DNA of 64,000 bases from Luteolibacter sp. LG18 (GTDB lineage: Bacteria; Verrucomicrobiota; Verrucomicrobiia; Verrucomicrobiales; Akkermansiaceae), in NCBI RefSeq assembly GCF_036322585.1, contig NZ_AP024600.1:4712001-4776000 (forward strand). The letters run 5' to 3'. This document shows, one piece after another, positions 1-8,790 of the stretch. The position numbers and the translations under genes are program-made. The notes under the pieces were generated by a model. It did not search any database and was not told where the DNA came from. It saw only the letters and a list, made by a program, of their open reading frames with translations. How positions within the stretch are numbered: the first letter of the stretch is position 1; every line of letters begins with the position of its first letter.

Positions 1-505
1 GCTCTACTGGCTGGCCAAGATGCTGCACGCCGGCGAGGACCCGCGTTTCATCGCCCGCCGGCTGGTGATCTCCGCCAGCGAGGACATCGGCCTCGCCGAT
101 TCCGGGGCCCTGCGGGTGGCCGTGGATGCCCTTCAGGCGTTTGAATTCGTCGGCATGCCTGAGGGCCGCATCCCCCTCGCCCACGCCACCGTCTATCTCG
201 CCACCGCGCCGAAGTCGAACCGCGCCTACGAGGCCCTGGGCAAGGCGATGGCCGATGTCGAGCAGGGCCGCACGCTCGCCGTGCCGCCGCACCTGCGGAC
301 GAAGACACGGAAGAAGCTCGCCTCCGCCTCCGGGGAATCCGATGAGGCGTTGAAGTACCTCTACTCCCACGATTACCAGGGAGCCTACATCCCGCAGGCC
401 TACCTGCCCGAGGGCCGCACCTACTACACCCCCGGCGAAGAGGGCCTGGAGAAGCGCATCAAGGAACGCCTCGACCACTGGCGCCAACTACGGGACAAGC
501 AGTAG
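1..505 (+). CDS. rarA: RarA/MgsA replication-associated recombination ATPase, C-terminal part (5' truncated by window)
   Basis: Only the last 168 codons are present; the frame enters at base 2. RarA is a clamp-loader-like AAA+ ATPase that works with SSB at stalled replication forks in the cytoplasm. The visible part is the C-terminal tetramerisation region: the LYWLAKMLHAGEDP opening, the SEDIGLAD motif, the KSNRAYEAL motif and the closing YLPEGRTYYTP segment are typical of the family. The AAA+ core with its Walker motifs lies upstream of the window. The TAG stop (503-505) is part of the GTAG head of a REP palindrome, so the end of the protein is set by the repeat. The family call is firm. 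Confidence 0.93.
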   Translation, partial: LYWLAKMLHAGEDPRFIARRLVISASEDIGLADSGALRVAVDALQAFEFVGMPEGRIPLAHATVYLATAPKSNRAYEALGKAMADVEQGRTLAVPPHLRTKTRKKLASASGESDEALKYLYSHDYQGAYIPQAYLPEGRTYYTPGEEGLEKRIKERLDHWRQLRDKQ

Positions 506-634
506 CACAAGTTTTCAACTTGTGAGCGGGGACGGATCGATGCTCCGAAGACCGCCAAACGATCCGTCGGGACCGCTTGGGAGCGATCCAGGAAACGGAC
601 TTGGCACACCCACAAGCAGGAATGCTCGTGCTAC
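502..634. repeat. REP pair A (inverted GTAG palindromes) between convergent rarA and arsR-like gene
   Basis: Left REP (plus strand): GTAG at 502-505, then arms CACAAGTT (506-513) and AACTTGTG (517-524) around loop TTC. Right REP (minus strand): GTAG is the complement of 631-634, then arms CACGAGCA and TGCTTGTG (630 down to 611) around loop TTCC, with one G-T wobble. The two face each other over about 85 bases with no gene. Both flanking genes use the TAG within GTAG as their stop codon (503-505 and 633-631). A tetranucleotide head next to an imperfect palindrome is the published hallmark of REPs mobilised by RAYT transposases. Confidence 0.8.
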
Positions 635-933
635 CTCTCGTGCTTCAGCACCAGGTCCAGCAATCCCGGGAAGCGTTCCTCGAACTCGTCCTTCCGCACC
701 GAGCTCATGCAGCGGGTGCCTTCCACCCGCGTCGCCACCAGCCCGGCGTCCCGCAGGATCGCGAAGTGGTGCGAGCGCGTCGCCTTGGAAATATCGAGCG
801 GCACGCCGTTGCAGGCCAGCTCGCCGCCACCCAGCAGAGTCCGCACGATGGCGATGCGGCACGGATCGGAGAGCGCTTGCATCACCGTCGGCAGCGTCAC
901 TTCGTCGAGTGGCGGATGGCTGTATTCCTTCAT
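631..933 (-). CDS. ArsR-family winged-helix transcriptional regulator
   Basis: A 100-residue ArsR-type repressor with the usual small winged-helix layout: helix 1-2 with MQALSDPCRIAIV (residues 18-30), the recognition helix region ISKATRSHHFAILRDAGLV (48-66), then the wing with EGTRC (71-75). No classical metal site is obvious. Cysteines at 25, 41 and 75 could be redox or electrophile sensing, which is inference. It is divergent from the OYE/LLM flavin oxidoreductase pair with a 103-base gap holding two candidate dyads, so it most likely represses that pair and itself. The stop TAG comes from the right REP of pair A. Confidence 0.85.
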   Translation of the reverse strand: MKEYSHPPLDEVTLPTVMQALSDPCRIAIVRTLLGGGELACNGVPLDISKATRSHHFAILRDAGLVATRVEGTRCMSSVRKDEFEERFPGLLDLVLKHER

Positions 934-966
934 GGGACGCGGGAAGCTAGCACCGATCTAAAGTTC

Positions 967-986
967 GACAATGATCGAATTATCGT
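967..986. promoter_or_regulatory. Candidate operator dyad in the arsR/OYE divergent region
   Basis: CGACAAT (967-973) and ATTATCG (980-986) form an inverted repeat with one mismatch and a six-base spacer, 34 bases upstream of the regulator start. The position and size fit an ArsR-type operator, but this rests on pattern alone. Confidence 0.4.
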
Positions 987-1013
987 TTGACGGACGAAAA
1001 ATCCGGGGCAATT

Positions 1014-1032
1014 AGTTCGACGAAAGCCGAAC
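1014..1032. promoter_or_regulatory. Second candidate operator dyad just upstream of the OYE start
   Basis: GTTCG (1015-1019) and CGAAC (1028-1032) form an inverted repeat ending five bases before the ATG at 1037. The string AGTTCGAC at 1014-1021 repeats the AGTTCGAC at 963-970 beside the first dyad, so a shared half-site is possible. Binding here would block translation or promoter clearance of the reductase. Confidence 0.35.
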
Positions 1033-1036
1033 AATC

Positions 1037-2113
1037 ATGACCGCTCGCACCGAATCCGCCTCCGAATTGCTCAGCCCGGTCCGCATCGGGGCCTGGGACC
1101 TCGCCAACCGTCTCGTCATGGCCCCCCTCACCCGCTGCCGCGCCAGCGAGGGACGGGTGCCGAACGCGATGATGGCCGAATACTACCGCCAGCGCGCCTC
1201 CGCCGGCCTGATCCTCACCGAGGCCACCTCGATCAATCCCCTCGGCGTCGGCTACCCGGACACGCCCGGCATTTGGTCGCAGGAGCAGGTCGAAGGCTGG
1301 AAGCTCGTCACCGACGCCGTCCATGAGGCGGGTGGAAAGATCATCCTCCAGCTCTGGCACGTCGGCCGCATTTCCGATCCCGTTTACCTGGACGGCGAAC
1401 TCCCGGTGGCCCCGAGCGCGATCGCGCCGTCCGGCCACGTCAGCTTGATCCGTCCGATGAAGCCCTTCGTCACGCCGCGAGCGCTAACGATCGAGGAAAT
1501 CCACGGCATCATCGGCGACTACCGCCGCGCCGCGGAAAACGCCAAGGCCGCCGGTTTCGATGGCGTGGAAATCCACGGCGCGAACGGCTACCTGCCCGAT
1601 CAGTTCCTCCAGAGCGGCACCAACCACCGCACCGATGAATACGGTGGCTCGGTCGAAAACCGCGCCCGTTTCATGCTGGAGGCCGTCGATGCGGCGATCT
1701 CGGTGTGGGGAGCCGACCGCGTGGGCCTCCACCTCGCGCCGCAGGGCGATTCCCACGACATGCACGACGAGGATCCCGCCGCCACCTTCGGCTACGTCGC
1801 CCGCGAGGCGTCGAAGCGCGGGCTGGCCTTCCTCTTCATCCGCGAAGGCCTCGATGTCGCCAAGCCCGTCGGCCCCGTGATCCGCGAGGCCTTCACCGGC
1901 ACCTACATCGCGAACCAGCAGCTCACCCGCGAATCCGCGGAAGAAGCCCTCTCCAGCGGCCTCGCCGATGCCGTCTCCTTCGGCCGCGAGTTCATCGCCA
2001 ATCCCGACCTGCCGCGCCGCTTCGCCCTCGGAGCGCCGCTCAATGAGCAGCACCCGGAAACGTTCTACGCTCCCGGCCCGCAGGGCTACACCGACTACCC
2101 GGCCCTCGCCTGA
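1037..2113 (+). CDS. Old yellow enzyme family alkene/ene reductase (NemA-like)
   Basis: A 358-residue FMN-dependent TIM barrel of the OYE family, which reduces activated C=C bonds in enones, maleimides, nitroesters and similar electrophiles with NAD(P)H. The substrate-binding pair H180 and N183 with the catalytic Y185 sits in [11 protein letters not shown], followed by [14 protein letters not shown], the most conserved stretch of the family. The N-terminal FMN site [11 protein letters not shown] (27-37) and the QLWHVGR segment (105-111) are also present. Length is normal. It is followed after 20 bases by an LLM flavin oxidoreductase, probably in one transcript, and is divergent from an ArsR regulator. 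The physiological substrate is not visible; electrophile detoxification is the usual role. Confidence 0.92.
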   Translation: MTARTESASELLSPVRIGAWDLANRLVMAPLTRCRASEGRVPNAMMAEYYRQRASAGLILTEATSINPLGVGYPDTPGIWSQEQVEGWKLVTDAVHEAGGKIILQLWHVGRISDPVYLDGELPVAPSAIAPSGHVSLIRPMKPFVTPRALTIEEIHGIIGDYRRAAENAKAAGFDGVEIHGANGYLPDQFLQSGTNHRTDEYGGSVENRARFMLEAVDAAISVWGADRVGLHLAPQGDSHDMHDEDPAATFGYVAREASKRGLAFLFIREGLDVAKPVGPVIREAFTGTYIANQQLTRESAEEALSSGLADAVSFGREFIANPDLPRRFALGAPLNEQHPETFYAPGPQGYTDYPALA

Positions 2114-2133
2114 TCCCGCGATCCCCGCGCTCC

Positions 2134-3123
2134 ATGAAACGCCTCGCCGACATTCCCCTGTCCGTGCTCGACCTCGCCCCGATCTGCGAGGACGGAACGA
2201 TCGCGGACAGCTTCCGGAACTCGCTCGACCTGGCACAGCACGTGGAGCGCTGGGGCTACAAGCGCTTCTGGCTCGCCGAGCACCACGGCATCCCTGGCGT
2301 GGCCAGCGCCGCCACTTCCGTGCTCATCGGCCACGTCGCGCAGGGCACCACCACGCTGCGGATCGGTTCCGGCGGCATCATGCTGCCGAACCACCCGCCG
2401 CTGGTCATTGCCGAGCAATTCGGCACTCTCGAAACGCTCTACCCCGGCCGCATCGATCTCGGCCTGGGCCGAGCCCCCGGATCGGACCGCGCCACCGCCC
2501 ATGCGCTCGGCCGCGATCCCACCACCGCCGACTCCTTCCCGGAGCACGTCCACGAACTCCGCACCCTGCTCGGCGATTCCACGTCCGACCACAAGGTGAA
2601 AGCCATCCCCGGTACCGGCACCCACGTGCCGATCTGGTTGCTCGGATCCAGCACCTTCAGTGCCCAGCTCGCCGCGGCGATGGGCCTACCCTTCGCCTTT
2701 GCCGCCCATTTCGCCCCGCGCCAGATGCAGGAGGCCCTGCACCTCTACCGCACCTATTTCCAACCCTCAAAGGATCTCGCGCAACCCTATGCCATGGTCG
2801 GCCTACCGGTGATCGCCGCGGACACCGATGCAGAGGCCGAACGTCTCGCCACCTCGGCCCTCCAAAGCGTGCTCGGCCTCATCCGCCACAAGCCCGTCCG
2901 TGTCCAGCCGCCAGTCGACCGCATGGACGGCCTCTGGGACGCATCCGAGAAAGCCGCCGTCGCCTCATTCTTCGGCGCTGCCATCATCGGTGGCCCGGAA
3001 ACCGTGAAGCAAAAGCTGGAGGAAACCCTGGCCGCCACCCAAGCGGACGAGTTCATCCTGAACTCCCAATTCTACCACCACACCGACCGCCTGCGGTCGT
3101 ATGAGATCGTGAGCCAGCTCTAA
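2134..3123 (+). CDS. LLM class flavin-dependent oxidoreductase (luciferase-like, MsnO8-type)
   Basis: A 329-residue bacterial-luciferase-like TIM barrel. The start [17 protein letters not shown], the [21 protein letters not shown] segment, [13 protein letters not shown], and [16 protein letters not shown] are signatures of the single-component LLM group that includes MsnO8. Such enzymes use reduced FMN and oxygen, but their substrates are mostly unknown. It lies 20 bases behind the OYE reductase, which suggests co-transcription under the ArsR regulator. It is about 49 kb from the LuxC/LuxE-like genes and nothing in the sequence ties them together. The true luciferase alpha/beta pair is absent, so luminescence should not be inferred. 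Confidence 0.9.
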   Translation: MKRLADIPLSVLDLAPICEDGTIADSFRNSLDLAQHVERWGYKRFWLAEHHGIPGVASAATSVLIGHVAQGTTTLRIGSGGIMLPNHPPLVIAEQFGTLETLYPGRIDLGLGRAPGSDRATAHALGRDPTTADSFPEHVHELRTLLGDSTSDHKVKAIPGTGTHVPIWLLGSSTFSAQLAAAMGLPFAFAAHFAPRQMQEALHLYRTYFQPSKDLAQPYAMVGLPVIAADTDAEAERLATSALQSVLGLIRHKPVRVQPPVDRMDGLWDASEKAAVASFFGAAIIGGPETVKQKLEETLAATQADEFILNSQFYHHTDRLRSYEIVSQL

Positions 3124-3279
3124 CATTACTGCCCGAATAAGCATTGGGCCAACGGTTGCCTGATAACCCCAGGGCGATTTCGTGAATGCATCCGGGAGCC
3201 GCAGCCGAAAAAAGAGACGGGGCCGTAGAGAGCCTTGCATCCATCGGAGCAATCAAAGAAATCTTGCCGAATTCAAAAT

Positions 3280-4314
3280 ATGATATCGGTTGGAATCCAA
3301 GATGCCAATGAGCTGGTCCTGCTTCTGAAGCAAATCCAGTATGCTTGGTGCGCATTCGGGAAGGGGCACTCTTTCGTCGAGAACGATCAGGACAGGGAGT
3401 TCAATTGGAAATGCGGACTGAAGGACCTTCAGAAAAAGGTAGGCAGCCGGGATTTTAGCCCCATCCCCTACTTCTGTTTCTTCGAGGGCCGGTTTGATAT
3501 CGAGGGAATGGGTGAATCGATAGCGCTTCTGGATTTGCATCGTTGGCTCGACCTCTACTACGGAGGCAAGCTCGACCACTACAATTTCAATATGAGCTTG
3601 GCATTTGGCCAGGATGGCAACGATGCATCACATGCCGGGATCTGGTTCAGGGGGGCGAAGCATTCCGGACGAAACAATTGGCTGGAATCCCACGTTGGAG
3701 CAACGGCTACGTCCGATGCTTCGGCTTCTATTGTCGAAGCTGTCAAAGCGCTTGGTTATGATAAAGAGCTAGAGACTTACCTCGCTCAGAATCGTCGCGC
3801 CGCCCTCTTCTTCATAGCGTCGGGGGTGCCCAACGCTGCATTGTTACGCCCCACGCAGGAGCAAAAAGTAAGAGATGCTTTGGAGTTAATTGGGGAGGGC
3901 GCGAGAAATTCGGATATAGCATCGTGTAGCGTCTCGCTTTCCGTGCACGGTGTGGGGCATTTCCTGAATATGGAACCATCGGGCGATTTGCTGGAATATG
4001 ACGCTCAACAGAAAAAGCGTGCAACGTCCTTGGTCAGCTTGATTCTGAAAAACGATTTCAAACAGAAGTGGGATTTCTGGTTCAACACCGCCTCCGAGAA
4101 GGCGCTTACGGGCCCGCTTTGGAACAGGAGGGGCTCTGTCTTTGAGAAGGTTGATACCAAGGCGGTGCTCGGACACCTCAAAGCCGGGAAAGCAAAGTAC
4201 AAGGTGATTCTCAAATGGAAAAACTCCACCTACTACCTCGAGATCCAAGGCTTGGGCCTTGAGTCAAAGGAAGGCCAGATCATCGCCGGGTTTGGAATCG
4301 ATTTCGAACCATGA
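3280..4314 (+). CDS. Hypothetical protein, A/T-richer orphan next to a tRNA gene
   Basis: I do not recognise a family. The predicted soluble protein has 344 residues from the ATG at 3280; a TTG at 3235 would add 15 residues but has no better ribosome site. It is rich in W, H, Y and D (for example DLHRWLDLYYGGKLDHYNFN and AGIWFRGAKHSGRNNW), has no signal peptide and no transmembrane segment. Codon choice is clearly richer in A and T than in all neighbours. It fills the gap between the LLM gene and the 3' end of a tRNA gene, a common landing site for acquired DNA. No integrase or att repeat was seen. A genomic-island remnant is possible but not shown. Confidence 0.75.
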   Translation: MISVGIQDANELVLLLKQIQYAWCAFGKGHSFVENDQDREFNWKCGLKDLQKKVGSRDFSPIPYFCFFEGRFDIEGMGESIALLDLHRWLDLYYGGKLDHYNFNMSLAFGQDGNDASHAGIWFRGAKHSGRNNWLESHVGATATSDASASIVEAVKALGYDKELETYLAQNRRAALFFIASGVPNAALLRPTQEQKVRDALELIGEGARNSDIASCSVSLSVHGVGHFLNMEPSGDLLEYDAQQKKRATSLVSLILKNDFKQKWDFWFNTASEKALTGPLWNRRGSVFEKVDTKAVLGHLKAGKAKYKVILKWKNSTYYLEIQGLGLESKEGQIIAGFGIDFEP

Positions 4315-4363
4315 ACAATTCCCGATCCATTGAAATCATCCGGCCGGGTTTTCGACGAATGAA

Positions 4364-4436
<73 letters not shown>

Positions 4437-4580
4437 GTCGCGGATCGGAATATCAGCCGGGTTTGAACTTGGCAATGCCCGGAACGCCTTCCTTGAGAAA
4501 GACCGCAACTCCAGCGGCGGAGAGAGGGTTCGGGCTACCCCGCCAGTTGCGAAAAGGACGATTTGCCGCTAGATTCCCGC

Positions 4581-5906
4581 ATGATCGCGGTCCGGACGAT
4601 GGCTCCGGCGGAGGCGCTTCGTGAGCTCGGAAAACACGTCCTCCAGGACGGTTTCGGCATCGTGCTCGATCTGGAGAAAAGCCACGGCTGCCACGCGGTG
4701 GACGCCGCGGGCGGTCGCACGTTGCTCGATCTCTACGGCGGCTTTGGGTCGATGCAGATCGGCTTCAACCATCCGCGCTTCGATGAACCGGAGGTGCGTG
4801 AATCCCTTCTGGAAGCCGCCCGCACGAAGGCCGCGAACTCGGACGTCGCCACCGAAGCCTTCGCGGAGTTCACCGCCACCTTCACCCGGATCGCCGGGCT
4901 GCCACCGCTGGACCGCTACTTCTTCATCGAGGGCGGCGCGCTGGCGGTGGAAAACACCCTCAAGGCAGCCATGGATTGGAAGGTGCGTCGGAACCTCGCC
5001 GCGGGCCGAGGTGAACGCGGCACCGGCATCGTCCACTTCGAGCGCGCCTTTCATGGCCGCAGCGGCTACACCCTCAGTCTGACCAACACCGATCCGGTGA
5101 AGACAGCCTACTACGCCAAGTTCCCCTGGCCACGACTGCCCTCCCCCGCCCTCGATTTCACCCTCTCCGCGCACGAACGCCTCATCGACGTCGCCGCCCG
5201 CGAGGAGGATACCATCGCGCAACTGCAACACCTCTTGGAAACACAGGGCGACGATCTCGCCGCCATCATCATCGAGCCGATCCAAGGCGAGGGCGGCGAC
5301 CGTCATTTCCGCGGCGAGTGGCTGCGAACCCTCCGCCGGCTCTGCGATGAGCACGGCCTGCTGCTCATCTTCGACGAAGTCCAGTGCGGTGGCGGCACCA
5401 CGGGCAAGATGTGGTGCTGCGAGCACTTCGGCGTGTTGCCGGACCTGCTCGCCTTCGGGAAGAAGGCCCAGGCCTGCGGGGTAATGGCTGGCCCTCGCCT
5501 CGACGAGGTCCCGGAAAACGTCTTCCGCCTGCCGGGCCGCATCAACTCGACCTGGGGCGGCAACCTCGTGGATATGGTCCGCGCCACCCATTCGCTGCGG
5601 ATCGTGGAGGAGGAATCCCTTCTGGAAAACGCGAACCGCATCGGCCGCATGCTGGTGCGGGATCTGGAGGAGCTGGCCCAGCGCGAACCCCTCCTCAGCG
5701 CCGTGCGCGGACGCGGGCTGATGATCGCCTTCGACCTGCCCAACCGCGAGCTGCGCGATGCCTTCCACCGCGGGCTCTTCGAACTCGGCCTGCTCACACT
5801 GCGTTCCGGCGAACGCTCGATCCGTTTCCGCCCCGCGCTCGACCTCCCCGAGTCCGCCATCGACGAAGCCATCGGGCTGCTCTCCCACCAATGCCGGCGG
5901 ATGTGA
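4581..5906 (+). CDS. lat: L-lysine 6-transaminase (lysine epsilon-aminotransferase)
   Basis: A class III PLP aminotransferase that moves the epsilon amino group of L-lysine to 2-oxoglutarate, giving aminoadipate semialdehyde/piperideine-6-carboxylate. The match to actinobacterial Lat is close along the whole length: FIEGGALAVENTLKAAMDWK, AFHGRSGYTLSLTNT, EPIQGEGGDRHFR, IFDEVQCG, FGKKAQACGVMAG (carrying the PLP lysine) and INSTWGGNLVDMVRA. The start is uncertain. The ATG at 4581 gives 441 residues; an in-frame TTG at 4563 has a better spaced AGGA six bases upstream and would add six residues. The next gene begins 14 bases downstream and encodes the enzyme for the next step, so this is an operon. 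Confidence 0.93.
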   Translation: MIAVRTMAPAEALRELGKHVLQDGFGIVLDLEKSHGCHAVDAAGGRTLLDLYGGFGSMQIGFNHPRFDEPEVRESLLEAARTKAANSDVATEAFAEFTATFTRIAGLPPLDRYFFIEGGALAVENTLKAAMDWKVRRNLAAGRGERGTGIVHFERAFHGRSGYTLSLTNTDPVKTAYYAKFPWPRLPSPALDFTLSAHERLIDVAAREEDTIAQLQHLLETQGDDLAAIIIEPIQGEGGDRHFRGEWLRTLRRLCDEHGLLLIFDEVQCGGGTTGKMWCCEHFGVLPDLLAFGKKAQACGVMAGPRLDEVPENVFRLPGRINSTWGGNLVDMVRATHSLRIVEEESLLENANRIGRMLVRDLEELAQREPLLSAVRGRGLMIAFDLPNRELRDAFHRGLFELGLLTLRSGERSIRFRPALDLPESAIDEAIGLLSHQCRRM

Positions 5907-5920
5907 GTCCGCCCGAGATC

Positions 5921-7441
5921 ATGCTCACCTTCCTCCATTCCCTCGGCATCGAAGGCCACCATGCCGGTGTGTTCGATGGCACGTGGCATGGCAGCGGACC
6001 GGAGGTGGCATCCGTCTCTCCCATCGATGGCCGCGTCATCGCTCGCATCCAGCAAGCCACCGCCGGGGATTGCAAGGAAGCCCTCGCCCGCGCCCAGGAG
6101 GCCTTCCAAGCCTGGCGCGAGGTGCCCGCCCCGGTCCGCGGCAAAACCGTCCGACGCATCGGCAACGCGCTGCGGGCTGCAAAGGAAGATCTCGCCCGCC
6201 TGATCACGCTGGAAACCGGCAAGATCCTCGCGGAAGCGGAGGGCGAAGTGCAGGAGATGATCGACATCTGCGACTTCGCGACCGGCCTTTCCCGGCAACT
6301 CCACGGCCTCACCATTGCCTCGGAACGCCCCGCCCATCGCCTCATGGAGCAATGGCATCCGCTCGGCCCCATCGGCGTGATCACCGCGTTCAATTTCCCC
6401 ACCGCCGTCTGGTCGTGGAACGCCGCGCTGGCCGCCGTATGCGGCGATGCCGTGCTGTGGAAGCCGTCCCACCGGGCTCCGCTTTGCGCGATCGCCACCA
6501 CACGGTTGGTCGAACGCGTCTGCAAAGGCACGGGCGCGAATCCCGCCATCTTCACCCTGCTCTGCGGCTCCGGGGACATCGCGGGCGATGCCATCGTGAA
6601 GGATCCGCGCGTGCCGCTCGTCTCCGCCACCGGCTCGTGCACGATGGGTCGCCGGATCGCCGCCACCGTCCACGCCCGGCTCGGTCGCACGCTTCTCGAA
6701 CTCGGCGGCAACAATGCCGTGATCGTCACGCCTACCGCGGATCTCGATCTCGCCGTGCGCGCGATCTTCTTCGGCGCGATCGGCACCGCTGGCCAACGCT
6801 GCACCACCACCCGCCGCGTGATCGTCCACGAATCCATTGAAACCGCCCTCCGCGAACGCCTGCTGAAGGCTTACTCCTCTCTGCGCATCGGCAATCCCCT
6901 CGACCGCTCCACGGTGATGGGCCCGGTCATCCATCCGGATGCCGTGGCAGCGTTAATGCAGGCGAAACGCCGGATCATCGATGAAGGCGGAGAGATTCTC
7001 CACGGCGGCGAATCTCTTCCGCTGCTCGGTCCCTGCTATGTGTCCCCCTGCCTCGCCCGTTCCCACCCGGACATGCCGGTGGTGCGCGAGGAGGTCTTCG
7101 CTCCCCTGCTCCACCTCCTGTCCTATCGCGATTTCGAAGACGCCATCGCCTGCCAGAACGCGGTTCCCCAGGGATTGAGCTCTGCCATTTTCACCAACGA
7201 CTTCCGCGAGGCCGAGCGTTTCCTGAGCGCCCGCGGCAGCGATTGCGGCATCGCCAATGTGAACGCCGGCACCAGCGGAGCGGAGATCGGCGGAGCCTTC
7301 GGTGGCGAGAAGGACACCGGTGGCGGTCGCGAAAGCGGCAGCGATGCCTGGAAAAACTACATGCGGCGCCAGACCAGCACCCTCAACCACGGAACCACCC
7401 TGCCGCTGGCACAGGGCATCCAGTTCGGAGATCCATCATGA
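5921..7441 (+). CDS. amaB: L-aminoadipate-semialdehyde dehydrogenase (ALDH7/antiquitin type)
   Basis: A 506-residue NAD-dependent aldehyde dehydrogenase. The general base E260 is in LLELGGNNA, the nucleophile C294 in TAGQRCTT, and the oxyanion N158 in TAFNFP. The C-terminal block GAEIGGAFGGEKDTGGGRES and the following MRRQT segment are diagnostic of the ALDH7 (antiquitin/AASADH) branch, which oxidises aminoadipate semialdehyde to 2-aminoadipate. This is the step after lysine 6-transaminase encoded just upstream. The start ATG at 5921 was chosen; an ATG at 5891 lies inside the previous gene. The last codons overlap the next gene (ATGA at 7438-7441), showing translational coupling. The symbol is by function; naming varies (amaB, pcd). 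Confidence 0.92.
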   Translation: MLTFLHSLGIEGHHAGVFDGTWHGSGPEVASVSPIDGRVIARIQQATAGDCKEALARAQEAFQAWREVPAPVRGKTVRRIGNALRAAKEDLARLITLETGKILAEAEGEVQEMIDICDFATGLSRQLHGLTIASERPAHRLMEQWHPLGPIGVITAFNFPTAVWSWNAALAAVCGDAVLWKPSHRAPLCAIATTRLVERVCKGTGANPAIFTLLCGSGDIAGDAIVKDPRVPLVSATGSCTMGRRIAATVHARLGRTLLELGGNNAVIVTPTADLDLAVRAIFFGAIGTAGQRCTTTRRVIVHESIETALRERLLKAYSSLRIGNPLDRSTVMGPVIHPDAVAALMQAKRRIIDEGGEILHGGESLPLLGPCYVSPCLARSHPDMPVVREEVFAPLLHLLSYRDFEDAIACQNAVPQGLSSAIFTNDFREAERFLSARGSDCGIANVNAGTSGAEIGGAFGGEKDTGGGRESGSDAWKNYMRRQTSTLNHGTTLPLAQGIQFGDPS

Positions 7442-8790
7442 ATGCGGAACATCGTTTCGATTGGCCGGTCTGCGAGGAAGCGGAGGATTTCCTGCTTTCC
7501 CACCTCGGCGGCTTCCTCGCCCGGAACACCTTCGCGCGCACCTTGTCCGAACGCATGCGCGATGAAACCGGCACCCTCCTGATCGATTGGGTGGACCACC
7601 TGGTCATGGATGCCGGATGCGAAGGCGATCTCGAGCGGCTCGGTTTCCTCCTCGATCCCTCCGGGGAAACTCCCGATGGAGACCTCACCTGGCAACATCC
7701 CGAGGCGATGTTGCCGCGGGTGGTCCTCCGCCGTGGCTGCGGCCAAGCCGAGGAACTGGCCATCCATGTCGAATGCATCGTCGATTTCCTCGCCATCCAC
7801 GGCATTCCCCACCCGATCGAAGGCGATCCGCTGGGACGCTATCGGCGGGCGCTCGTCTCGGATGAACACGAGGCCCGTTTCCATGTCACCGAGCGGCGGG
7901 GTTACCGCGGATTCATCCCCGACACCCGCGCAAACGCCTCCGAACTACTACACGCATCGGAGTTGTGGCGCACACGCCGCCGGAGCTACGAGGACGTGGC
8001 AGAAGGTTTCCACGACGCCCTCACCCTCCTCGACCGATTGATTGCCATGGTCGGCCGCGACCTGGCCTGCCACGTCGTGTTCGATGGCGAGCGGAAGTTC
8101 TGGCAATCCCGCAACCGCGCCGCCCGCGTCCAGAAAGCCCGCCAGGATTCACTCGGACTCGGCTGGGCAAACCACGACCATCACACCTTCCGCAGCTCCC
8201 GCGAGGGATTCATCCACCTCATGGCGGTGATGGAGAGACTGGGCTTCGAGCGCCGCGAGCGCTTCTACGCGGGCGAACAAGCTGGCTGGGGCGCGCAGAT
8301 CATGGAGCAGCCGGTCGAGGGCATCGTGGTCTTCTGCGATGTCGACCTCACGCCGGAGGAAACACACATCGATTTCTCCCGCCAACCGCTCGCCCCGGCC
8401 GATTCCCTGCACACCGTGGGCCTGTGGATCGGCCTCCACGGAGAGAGTTTCCTCGACGCCGGCATGCACCATCTCGAGTGCCGTTTCGACTACGCCATGC
8501 TCCGCGAACAACTGGCCGGGGAAGGCGTGAACACCATGAAACCCTTCTCCGACTTCCCCTTCTTGAAACAGGCCTTCACCGAGGGCGAACACTGGCCGGT
8601 GGATCCCGGCCGCGCGCGGAAACTCCTCGATCTCGGCCTCATCGATGGCGAACGCTACCGCATCTTCCTCAACGAGGGCGCGATCGGCAGCCACCTGGAA
8701 AACCTCCAGCGCAAGGGAGGTTTCAAGGGCTTCAACCAGCAATCGGTGAGCGCCATCCTCGCCGCCACCGATCCGCGACTGGCGAGGTGA
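7438..8790 (+). CDS. Unrecognised third protein of the lysine catabolism operon (possible VOC-fold/DUF1338-like enzyme)
   Basis: A 450-residue soluble protein, translationally coupled to the semialdehyde dehydrogenase by an ATGA overlap. I do not firmly recognise the family. The C-terminal half has the feel of a metal-dependent VOC fold: NHDHHTFRSSREGFIHLMAVMERLGF (split about residues 240-265) resembles the first His-bearing strand and helix, WGAQIMEQPVEGIVVFCDVDL a later strand pair, and MHHLECRFDY may bring another ligand. The pathway suggests a role after 2-aminoadipate. In Pseudomonas 2-oxoadipate is converted to 2-hydroxyglutarate by HglS, a DUF1338 VOC-fold protein, and this protein could be a distant analogue. 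That is inference from context. Its stop abuts the convergent gene's stop with no gap (TGATCA). Confidence 0.6.
   Translation: MNAEHRFDWPVCEEAEDFLLSHLGGFLARNTFARTLSERMRDETGTLLIDWVDHLVMDAGCEGDLERLGFLLDPSGETPDGDLTWQHPEAMLPRVVLRRGCGQAEELAIHVECIVDFLAIHGIPHPIEGDPLGRYRRALVSDEHEARFHVTERRGYRGFIPDTRANASELLHASELWRTRRRSYEDVAEGFHDALTLLDRLIAMVGRDLACHVVFDGERKFWQSRNRAARVQKARQDSLGLGWANHDHHTFRSSREGFIHLMAVMERLGFERRERFYAGEQAGWGAQIMEQPVEGIVVFCDVDLTPEETHIDFSRQPLAPADSLHTVGLWIGLHGESFLDAGMHHLECRFDYAMLREQLAGEGVNTMKPFSDFPFLKQAFTEGEHWPVDPGRARKLLDLGLIDGERYRIFLNEGAIGSHLENLQRKGGFKGFNQQSVSAILAATDPRLAR

Noticed and set aside
5303-6934. 543-codon minus-strand frame across the lat and ALDH7 genes
   Set aside because: Antisense shadow of two confidently identified enzymes.
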